Origin: Phascolomyces articulosus | Taxonomy: Eukaryota > Mucoromycota > Mucoromycetes > Mucorales > Lichtheimiaceae | Length of the DNA stretch: 64,000 bases | Direction: 5' to 3' | Assembly (NCBI GenBank): GCA_025677815.1 | Contig: JAIXMP010000010.1 | Location: forward strand, 868,001 to 932,000 | Shown here: piece by piece, positions 13,201 to 22,625 of the stretch | Layout of the letters: each line of letters opens with the position of its first letter | Numbering within the stretch: position 1 is the stretch's first letter | Notes under the pieces: model-generated | Database searches by the model: none | Told to the model about the DNA's origin: nothing | What the model saw: the letters and a program-made list of their open reading frames with translations, nothing else | Made by a program: the position numbers and the translations under genes

Positions 13201-13669
13201 AGATAGATAGATATATAATAATGATAATTGTTTGATAACGAAAATAGTAATAAATATTTACTTGACAATCGGAAGAATGGAACGGACAAAATGAAGAAAA
13301 TGAAGGGTATGTCCTCTTGCTCGAAATTTTGATAAGTGTAGATCAGAAATCTTTAATATATAATAATCAAAATAAATGTGATGATTCTTGATAAGTATAT
13401 TAAGGAGGGATTTTATATAAATCTTTCGAGATATTTAAAAGTACCTGTGTAAAATAAAATAAATTGGAAGGAGTAGAGTCAATGATGGTTGTATCATTCT
13501 CGGAAGAAAATGGGCTTAGTTGTGGTGAAGCAGGTTGATGAAACCGATGCCAGGGAACAAATCCACTCCCTGTGGCTCTTAGTTCGGCTGTTGATTGCCA
13601 ATACAGATAACAGGCTCTTAAGGAGCATATGAATACAAGGAATAACCATGTCCAACTCGATTTCGTCAT
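10256..13669 (-). CDS. TMEM62-like transmembrane metallophosphoesterase
   Basis: A predicted 875-residue protein in seven exons: 13445-13669, 13262-13350, 12836-13141, 12574-12688, 12342-12462, 11531-12156 and 10256-11401; all phases agree. The N-terminus has a hydrophobic signal-anchor (WTWLFLVFICSLRACYLYW). The calcineurin-type phosphoesterase motifs follow in order: ISDLHLSKF, VVVTGDLTDAKD, MRGNHDCF, a second-half FSHYPTTT and CGHLHRL. After these comes a beta-rich region, then a C-terminal block of several membrane segments with LPWFRAEFIPS and RYGTFYLWGLKF, matching the TMEM62 layout. The metal-binding Asp/His/Asn residues are all present, so it should be enzymatically competent; its substrate is unknown. 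It probably lies in an endomembrane with the catalytic domain lumenal. Confidence 0.9.
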
Positions 13670-14109
13670 TTTCTTAATATTAATGAAAAAAACAAGGACG
13701 TGTGTGTATGTGCTAAATAGTGGTAATAACAAAGAAAAAAAACACCTCAACCCAAAAAAAAGGAAAAAGAAAAAAGAATGAAAGATGAAAAGAAACAAAA
13801 AACACTCAACAAAAAAAAAGGAATTTGTTTTTCTCCTTCACGCACATATTGTCAAAAAAAAACTTGGAACAAATAAGGATCATAAAGTAGTAACTTGATA
13901 CTCGACTTCTATTTATGGGATCATAGTCATGCGCTTGTAAGAAAAAAAAACCTAACTCTTGGGGCTTCTAATCGAGTGTCAAACTGGTTTTTTCATATAC
14001 GCAGCACACATTCAACATTGTCATCAAATCCACTTTTTTTGTCTGGCACAGAAAAGCTCTTTTTTATTATTTTTTTTACACACAAAAAAGATATATAAAA
14101 AAATTGTCT
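13670..14109. other. Intergenic promoter region
   Basis: This separates the TMEM62-like gene from the 3' end of the uL23 gene. It has homopurine/homopyrimidine tracts and A-runs; no coding signal. Confidence 0.5.
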
Positions 14110-15055
14110 TTAGATCAAACCAATCTAATAATAATCATATAATAAATAATAAAGTGAGTAAATACTAATTATCCAATTATTATTATTTCATCCTCTCCTC
14201 TCTTCCCCTTCCTCCTTATAAAATTCATGCAAAAATTCATACCTTGTTGGCGACATCCAATGCATCAACATCAGCGGTCAAACGAACGTAAGCCTTCTTC
14301 TTACCATCGGGTCTAAATCATAAGATATGCATTAATATATATATAAAGATTCAACAATTCTCGTGTTGCTATATATATCACCATTCCAGTAATTCCCCTC
14401 GTTCATTCCATGGCATCTAAATAATATCCCTTTCTTTCAAAAATAACATTCCCCCCTTTCCTCCCTTTATTATATTTACCTGATCAAAGTGTTAACCTTG
14501 AGAGCTTCGACATCATAAAGACGCTTGACAGCATCCTTAATTTGGTGCTTGTTAGCCTTGACATCAACGATAAAGGTCAAAGTGTTGTGTTCTTCAATCT
14601 TCTTCATGGCGGTTTCGCTGTTCAAGGGGTTGCGAACGACACGGTATTGGTCCATGCGGGGCAAATGGGGAACCGATTTACGTGCATATTTGGGCTTGCG
14701 AGACAAACGCAAAGTCTTTGGCAAGTGGAAATGGGTCGAGGTACGGACCTTACGGACCGATTTGCCATGAACGCCCTTCAAAGCGGCCTTCTTGGCGGCG
14801 GCAGCAGCCTTGGCAGATGCTAATGTTTTTATCATTGTTATTATTGTATAAAATTGGGCCGTGGGTTGTCATTATATAATTGTAATAAATTCGTCGGTTA
14901 GTTTATATAATATTCGAAAGTTTCGTAATCCAAATCAATCCATTCATTTTATCTATCCATCCATCCGTTTATTGTATTCATCCATCTATTCTATCTCATC
15001 ATTTCTATTCAAAAATTAGAAAATTTCACGCACCAGAAGCTTTTGTGGGTGCCAT
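14110..15055 (-). CDS. rpl25: 60S ribosomal protein uL23 (L23A/L25)
   Basis: Cytosolic large-subunit protein at the polypeptide exit tunnel, 148 residues predicted, typical for the family. Exons: 15034-15055 (MAPTKAS), 14480-14819, 14243-14312 and 14110-14124. The Ala/Lys-rich N-terminal extension and core motifs ([49 protein letters not shown]) are diagnostic. Reading straight through at 14240 would stop after NKV. Using the GTATGA donor there and the acceptor at 14125-14126 adds Ile-Gly-Leu-Ile, the expected family C-terminus, from a 15-nt terminal exon. The first exon is only 22 nt, as is common for fungal ribosomal protein genes. Confidence 0.95.
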
Positions 15056-16273
15056 ATGGGTTATTTTCGGAAGGAGGAAAGTCTTACTGGGAGTCGCCTA
15101 GCGGCTTTACTATATTACTTTCTTCTATTCTCCTCCCACTCCCTCTTGCACACCTTCGCGACAGCCAGCCAAACTTAATCTGAATATGAATTTTTTTGGT
15201 CAAAGCAAAGCTTCACAGCCAATCATTTCTCATCTTCATTAATTATATAGTCAATCCAGGCAAATTCAGTAACCCATTTTATTATATCCACTTGTACAAA
15301 TCCCATAAATGGGGAGATGGGAAGGGTTGTCACTAATCTGACGTCTTTCACCAAAGAATTTCTTTCTGTCCCAAGTTTCTTCTGATTATTCATTTTAACA
15401 AAAATAAAAGATGTAAATATATGAAACAAACATAGCACCTAGTAGCAAAGAAAAAAGCTTAAAAAATGTGGATTTTATGGATATTTGTCTTCGGGTTAAA
15501 TATTTGAATTGAATGAATAGAAAACTGCCATTACTTTTTTCCGTCGCGCATTAAACGTTTTTATGGGTTTCAGGATGGACTAGATTTTTTTTTGTTGAAC
15601 AAGAAAGAGGAAAACATGTGATGATGTATAGGGAAGGTCACTCGCAAGGATTATCGTGGGGGAATTATGTTAATAGGAATAAAAAAGTATATATTAGATT
15701 AAGAGATTATATAGTACCATAAGAAATAATAAGAATGAAGAATCCAGGTAATATATTTAAAAATCCCTTTATTTACACAACAACAGCAGAAGTTGTTATT
15801 TTAGAATAAATTGCTGCTACTAAGAATGTGATGATCTGTATAAATATATCAACGGTTTGAACAAAAAAGAATAAAGAAGAAGGAAATGAAAAAAGTTTGG
15901 ATTGGGATGGGGTTAGACATTACACCAAACCTTCTCTGAATAAGTAGTACCATTATGATCCATTCGAATCGGACCGATGCTTTGTCCGAACAGCATATTT
16001 TAATAACGAAAAAAAGTGGTTAATGAAAAAAAGATATATGCAAAACAACATCAACGGATACATAAAAAAACACGCGGAATAAAAAAACCCATGAAACCCA
16101 TTCCCAAATGAGAGAATTTGGGCGGAGGGGTAAAATAATTCAACCGCTAGTGATTATAAAATATAAACCGGCTTCAAGTCAAGCCAGGTCATCCAATTTC
16201 TATCAACACATATCTTCTTCTTCTTTTTCTAACTTCTTTATTATCCAATTCGCTTTCTATTCTGTTATTCACA
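15056..16273. other. Divergent promoter region between uL23 and the SPT small subunit
   Basis: About 1.2 kb with no supportable gene. A TATA-like sequence lies at 16155-16167, about 107 nt before the downstream ATG. CT-rich sequence near 15120-15170 lies on the uL23 side. Confidence 0.5.
16155..16167 (+). promoter_or_regulatory. TATA-like element upstream of the SPT small subunit gene
   Basis: The sequence TATAAAATATAAA lies 107 nt before the start codon at 16274. It is followed by a pyrimidine-rich stretch where transcription could start. This is a pattern match only. Confidence 0.4.
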
Positions 16274-16584
16274 ATGAAAAAATCGTTAGGTCATTACGTT
16301 TATGAAAAATTCTTTCAATATGAACTTATGACAGCAGTCTATGTCATGGAACCTTGGGAGAAGACATTATTCAGTAAGTAGTAGTACTACCTCTCTTTAC
16401 CTGTCAAAAGTTAACCCGTATTTTTTTTATATTATTTTTTGCGATTTTTTTAACAAAACATTTCAATTCAATTCAATTCTTCTTCTTAATAGATGCTATC
16501 GTTTTAACCATTGTTTCATTATCGTTTGCAACATTTTATCAATACACTCCTGTTATGTTTAGCAAGGTCACTGGCTTCTTCTAA
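16274..16584 (+). CDS. Serine palmitoyltransferase small activating subunit (SPTSS/Tsc3-like)
   Basis: A 63-residue protein in two exons (16274-16373 and 16493-16584). The conserved block FFQYELMTAVYVMEPWEK matches the ssSPT family, which binds and activates the LCB1/LCB2 serine palmitoyltransferase in the ER and catalyses entry into sphingolipid synthesis. A single membrane helix follows (AIVLTIVSLSFATFYQYTPVM). Length fits the metazoan subunits (about 70). The splice phase (1) joins LF to N-A-I-V, as the family requires. Neither exon reaches 60 codons, so it is easily missed. A TATA-like element precedes it. Assignment rests on the motif around Met-Glu-Pro-Trp-Glu, which is very characteristic. 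Confidence 0.9.
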
Positions 16585-16875
16585 TAGTTATTTATGTCTT
16601 TCTACTGTTTATTCAGTTTTCTTTTCATATCCAAAGCAAAATTCTTTTTTATATTTCAACTACTACGATTATTATTATGTTCATGTCTAATTACTCTCTC
16701 TTTATTATGTATATCATTCGTCCATTATCACACCCACATACACACGTTACATACAAACAAGAAAACAGTTATTACGTTGTTTTATATTATATATATTTAC
16801 TAATTATCAATTATCTACTGCATTAAACAACAAAAAACTCTTAACAATATTTATATTTTCTCTCACTCTTTTTTT

Positions 16876-18567
16876 TTATACTTCTGTATGATGCAAATGG
16901 AGAGGTGGACGATGAACAACTGCAGGCCATCGCCTTCTTCCTTTTCTCCTGTAAGGGAAATGGGCAGGGGCGCGTGATTGGAAGTTGTATACATCATGTG
17001 ATTGTTCCCTTGCCATCATTCGTGGAGACCAACGCCGTCGTATCATTTGCATATCTTCTTCCTCTTCTTCGTCATTATAATATTCATCTTCAGCATCATC
17101 ATCCTCGTCGACATCATCGTCTTCATAGTAATCATCTTCGTGTTGTGAATAATCTGAATAATATTCCTCTTCATCTACGTCATAACTAAACACTTGATCT
17201 GTCTTAGCAAATCGTACCCGACGTGTTGCTTTGCTATTATTCTTTTTATTACTACTAGGGTTATTGCTGCTTTCAGGAATTGGTATAGGATTTACGTTAG
17301 GTGGTTGTTTACGTCGAATACGATGTTGAGAAGGAGACTTGGAGATGTTTCGGAGTTCTGTCGGACCATCGGTGGACGGTGCCGGGGAAACGCCTGAATA
17401 TAAATGATTTGAGTTACTGTTGACGAGATAGGCTGGAGAAGAACGGGCACTTGAAATATTAAGCATATCCATGTTTGGGAATTGAGAGGAAGAAGAAGAA
17501 GAAGAAGAAGAAGAAGAAGGAGGTGCTGATACCATTGTATTTTGTTTTGGAAGTTGTTTTATAGGTTTACGTTGGGTATATGAATTGGGTTGATAAGGAG
17601 ATGATTTTGGTTGCTGTTGTTGTTGAATGATAAAGTTCTGTTGTTGTTGCTGTGGAGGAGGAAGCTGCTGTTGTTGCTGTCCAAATAAGTAAGGTTGTAG
17701 TACTGGAAGCAATTGAGGTGGAAGATTTGCTGCTGCTGCTGCTGCAATATTGGGAGGTGGTATGGGTGGTAGTCCGGGTCGTACAGACATTCCATAATAC
17801 ATGTTATTTTGAGGAGGAAACATCATGGGATAAGAAAGGTTTTGTTGGTTATTCGTATTATTATTATTGTTATTTATCATTCCCGCTGCTGCTGTCGTTG
17901 GTGGTTGTATTAATCCTCCAGTATTATTCGTATTATTAGACTGAGAATCAACGGGATCTAGAAGACGAACAGCCGCTAACAACGACATAAGAGGCCCGTG
18001 CGTTACGTCCAACGGGTAAAATCCAGGTGAAGAGAATTCTTTAGAAACTGCAGTGGTTGATCGTCGATCGAATACCATGAGTCCTTTTGATTGATCTCGT
18101 CGTTCATCCATAATGATGGGCCGTTTATGTTTAATAAATACGCCAGTTACTTTTTTTTTTAAAAAAAAGAATAAATAAAGAATATATAAGTTTGTATATC
18201 CATTTCGTTAAAAATAAAAATAAAGTGAAAAAGATAGTATTTACTTAAAACAACAGGTGGTTGGCCAGCATGGGTGGTTTCTCTTTTAATGACCACAATG
18301 GGCTCAGGATTTTCCATTGTGCATGGGACATGGAGAAGTACAGGTACATTGGGCCCATACTCTGCCACACTATTACAATTATAAACTTGTTGATCCAGTT
18401 TTTCTTTTTTATGTATTTATATAAATTTCAAAAAAAAAGTGTATACGATTCTATCGTGTGAGTATTGTAATAGTTGTTAACTGGTGTAAAAAAGCAGTAT
18501 ATAAATAAGAAAAAGAGCCATATGTATTTGTTTACACTGAGTGGTTTGTTTACTTTTGAATTGCCAT
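16876..18567 (-). CDS. Intrinsically disordered protein, poly-Gln/poly-Ser with acidic C-terminal stretch
   Basis: I do not recognise the family. The two well supported exons are 18245-18369 and 16876-18149. They join VPVLLHVPCTMENPEPIVV...PPVVL to ITGVFIKHKRPIIMDERRD in phase. The first supported exon lacks an ATG. A 14-nt exon at 18554-18567 (ATGGCAATTCAAAA then GTAAAC) would supply a start in the correct phase and give 470 residues; this is tentative. Visible features are a short folded-looking N-terminus with FYPLDVTHGPLMSLLAAV, then Asn/Gln/Pro/Ser-rich sequence (about 70-320), a 25-residue Asp/Glu block (about 360-400) and an Arg-rich end. A regulatory or scaffold role is plausible but unproven. 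Expression is suggested only by the conserved frame and splice sites. Confidence 0.65.
17490..17519 (-). repeat. Trinucleotide repeat encoding poly-Ser
   Basis: About ten GAA units on the plus strand (TTC on the minus strand, read in the TCT frame) give a serine run in the disordered protein. Pure repeats like this vary in length between strains. Confidence 0.8.
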
Positions 18568-19633
18568 ATTAGGATTTTTGTATGTGCCTATTTCTTGTAT
18601 GAACTTTATAAATATGTCTTTCATAATTAATAGTCAACAAGTCATTGTCTGGTATCTATCTATTATCTTCCTTTCCTTCACACACTCTTTTTCTCTTTCC
18701 GTATGTTTATAAATAAACTCTCAAGAAACACAAAAAAAAAGATTCTTATATAAAAGATTATGTGTCGTTTGTCATGGGGTTCAATTGGTGCGTTGCAATT
18801 GTGGTTATACAACAGTTGCATAATCAATGATGATGGCAAAGAAAAAAACCTTTTTAATTTCATCTTGTAATCCCCAAAACAGTAATCATCCGCTGACCAA
18901 TTCAACTGGGTCCCTTTTATTTTAAAAAGATCGTTGTAACCATTTATATTATAAAGGTTGACGCGTTTCTTTAGAACGAATAATGATTCCAACATTAAAT
19001 CATTTGGGTATATATTGTTGAAATAGATGCAAATATAACCTTATTGGTTTTGAGAACGTATCCCAAAATATATCATAATAAGCTGCCATCATAAGTTTAT
19101 TTTGATAGGCGGTACATAAAAAGTTTATAATATAAAGCTGTTTAAAGAAGTAAAGTGGGTAACATTGTTATTAAGCGACGTAATAATATATTTTTAACTT
19201 ATCTTTCAATTATTCCCTCTGCATAAGTCAAAGTATTGTTTCCTAGAATACACAAAAAAAAAATAACTTCCATTGTTTTCATATAGTATCATATTATTGT
19301 TATTATTGTTACTATTACGCATCATTATGGAAATGAGGGAGTTGATTGTTCTTTGGTTTATATTTTGGAAAGATTATTATACACCACCATATCTCTTTTT
19401 GTGTCATATAAACTAGGGTTAACATGTGTTTTTGTGGTGAGTGGATTGGAGATTTTATGCTCTGTATATCGCAAAGCTTGAATTATTTCTGGTTGTATGG
19501 TAGTATCAGAGCGAATATTCTTTTTCCATTCCTTGATTTTGACCATTATAATAGTCGTTATCTCGGAAATATCGTTGTAAAATAACAATACTCTTTTATG
19601 TTGCCTCTTGTGAATAGTTATCTTGTGAATGTA
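18568..19633. other. Gene-poor AT-rich stretch
   Basis: I see no gene. A 76-codon minus-strand open frame at 19358-19588 has mixed composition, but no splice partner or family resemblance was found. It could be a relic attached to the pseudogene that follows. Confidence 0.4.
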
Positions 19634-20270
19634 TTAAGGATTCAAACGTTTTTCAGCGGCCAAAAGATTGTCATAAACAGGTTTGTAGAGGATAGAAAGT
19701 ACTTTCTGGAATAAGTCGCCAATACATACTTTCATGATGCAACCTAAGATTCTTTGTGTTCTTATTGTGAATTCTTTAACTACAAAAGAAAGATGTAGTA
19801 AGTTAGAAAACAATCAAATCCTATATTTTATTTTTCTATTTTAATATATAATAAATTCAACCGTAAAAACCTTACCATATCAATGTTCCTTCCACCTCGG
19901 ATCATGGCATCCCCTATGTTTCAAAGAATGAAGGGATGAGTTTAATTTCGACCAATACGTAGTACTTTCAGAAGATAAACCTTTCTGGATTAGCACTCTT
20001 TCTTTCTTTTGATCCACAAACGCCACCATCAGTTCTACAGCAAAAATTATACATTATCAGACGAATTATAATAAATAATGATAAAGTAATTATGGATAAT
20101 ATATGAAATATATGATATAGCTAAATAATATTGCCTAAATCTTTTAAGTAAGTGTCTTCATTCAAGAACGGAACAAATATTGGATGGAGGGCAGATGTTG
20201 AAAAGGTGCTCTCATGTGTAATAGATTGATTATCGGATTGTGGGTTATAAAAGATCAATCCACTATACAT
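19634..20270 (-). pseudogene. Decayed three-exon gene with an in-frame stop
   Basis: Three exon-like blocks share one frame: 20135-20270 (starts MYSGLIFYNPQ, contains ESTFSTSALHPIFVPFL), 19876-20034 (VELMVAFVDQKKERVLIQKG) and 19634-19779 (KEFTIRTQRILGCIMKV, ending AAEKRLNP). The lengths 136+159+146 sum to 441, a multiple of three, and phases match at both junctions. Defects: the first intron would need a GC donor (GCAATA), and a TGA falls at codon 97, four bases before the second donor. I recall similar ESTF...LHP proteins as abundant in Mucorales, but this is unverified and no function is assigned. It is either a recently dead gene or one where a nearby splice site avoids the TGA. Confidence 0.5.
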
Positions 20271-22625
20271 ACGTACTCAAGTTAGTTTGGGCTGATTACT
20301 AACGATAAAAGACCTATTTTCTTCCAAAAGAACCACTACTATTTACAATAAATGCTCATAAAGCTTTTTTTATTAATTTCGTTTAATCACTGTACGTTTT
20401 ATTGGTCCATGAATCTATCAGATCGTCAAGATCTTCGTATCATCGTCGAGTGGCCTATAGTTATGATGAGATGCTATTTATTTGCAATTCCCTATGTCAA
20501 ATAATACGTATATTAGAGCCGAAATAATTACTTTGCAGAACTCTTGTGGCTTTTTATATATATCATATTGTAAGTCATTGACATAATAAATATGTTGATA
20601 TTTATTATTCAGTACACCATTCCACATTTCTTTATCATCTATACCATATTTGGCTCATGATGAATCGCCAATAAAAAAGATACGTACAATTCAAAGTGCT
20701 AAATTATTGATCAGCCGACAATTCTTGTCAACAACACTCTATTTCATGCTATCTTGAGAGAAATTACTCAGTTGCTGCTGTGTAGCGCTCAGTGAATTTG
20801 TTTCTTGAAATGCTAACTGTTTTTCACGAACCTCATAGTCTTCTATTTTCCACTTTTGAATTATTAATATACGCATCAGTATAATCCACACTATCAGCAT
20901 AAAGTATGTGTATCTGATAATAGCATTCGAGTGAACGCGTGGTTTCGACTTTACCACGTCCTAGTACGTAGTCCTTTTTTTTTTTTTTGGCTTTAGGATG
21001 TTTGGATTCAGTAATACTGATTGTTGTCGAGAGGTTGTAGGTTCTGGTTTTCTTTTTTGTGGAGTAGTACTGACATATTTAGCCTATTATTATTATTGTT
21101 GTCATAAGATTAATACACAGAATGTGCTTTGATACCAAAACTATTCCTCCAACTTGACTTTTGCATTTACTACTCCCATATCGATTTTTGACGATGTATT
21201 TGCGAGTGCACAATGGCCATAGGTTCCACCATAAAAGAAATTATTAGTCGTAGGGACCACGGGTGCCATTGTTGCTGCTGGTGGTTGAGAGGAAGATACC
21301 GCACATTAGATCGGTTGGAGGAGTGATCTGTTGCTTTTTGAATGTAGTCCTGTGGCTGCAATATCTATACTATACAGTTGTTGTATCTCCATTTATTAAA
21401 CACAGTTACGATATGATTGGATATATGATTGTATGATAAAATACGACAAAACTCTAATCTTTGCACCTTTTTTTAATTGTACAAGTAAAAGTTTATTTTC
21501 GAACGTTTCTGAATGCAGCAACTTGTCAATTCTTTCAGGTACTGATGCAAGATATGCTGAACATCTTTTTTGTTGTCTTCTCCTAAGTTTTTATGGGTTT
21601 ATTTTACGTATTAATGAATTTGGCACGTTTGCAAAAAAAAAAGAGGTTAATAGAATATGCTAATTTTAATGCAAGAACAAGAAAAGTGGAGTTGGCAACA
21701 AACCAAGAATTGTTATGTATTTGTAGGATGCATCGTGTAACCTTTTCTCCGCGGCATAATTTGTGCTGAAAAACAAACGTACCTCACACAGATTCTAAAA
21801 TAACAGTAAAAGAATAACAAAGTGACATAAGATCATATTATTTATTTATTAACGTTTTATTAATTAACATGTAGACGAAAATAAGCAAACGATAAATTAC
21901 ATTATTTTCATTATTGCATGGACCAAATGGGGCTTGGCGATGTGGCTGTATATGTCGATACAGATTTGGTTGCAACGTGACACCGCAGCCCTTTAATACA
22001 CAAGGATTTGAAAGATGTTGAACTCGGTTGGCCCGTAATAATTTTGTGAGCTTTAGCGGCTATCCCTGTTGCGACACCTTCGTCTCGACTGCTTGGTGGG
22101 GCATTTTTAAATGAGTTGGAAGAACAAACAAGATACTTTCGATCCAAGTATAAAAGCATTATCCGAGGCTACTGTAGAGTTAGTCCTTGAATCTAGTAGA
22201 TCATATTGCTTATACTGAAAATAGCTTTGCCATAATCAATATATTATAACAAATAAAAATAATATTGCTATTGTTGCTTTATATTAAATAATAAAGAAAG
22301 CTATCCTTTTGTTTGTAGATGGTAACTTCATTTTAAAAAAATGATTAAAAATATTTTTTTCTCTCTTATGTTTATATGTATATAAAATAAATCAAGCAAA
22401 AAAAAAAAAAGAATACAATTATTAAAAGCCAATATAATCAAGCAAAGTGTAAATAATAATAGGACAACTAGACTATTTTTTCTTTATCATTTTTCATATT
22501 TCAGTGAGGTGTACATATAGATTGGGGAGAAATACTTTGTAGAAAAATCAAGCTGTCCAGTAGTTCACTGGATGGGAACGAATAGAGTGAAAAAAATGAA
22601 AGTGGATGCTTATATAGAAAGAGAA
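20271..22625. other. Gene-poor region with scattered short coding relics
   Basis: Minus-strand open pieces at 20739-20957 (one membrane-like segment, then EKQLAFQETNSLSATQQQL), 21170-21361 and 21911-22159 (ends TATSPSPIWSMQ) have coding-like composition. They could not be joined by plausible splice sites. They may be debris of repeated genes. No intact gene is supported. Confidence 0.4.

Noticed and set aside
14525..14879. Several plus-strand frames antisense to uL23
   Set aside because: They arise from the biased codon use of the ribosomal protein gene on the minus strand.
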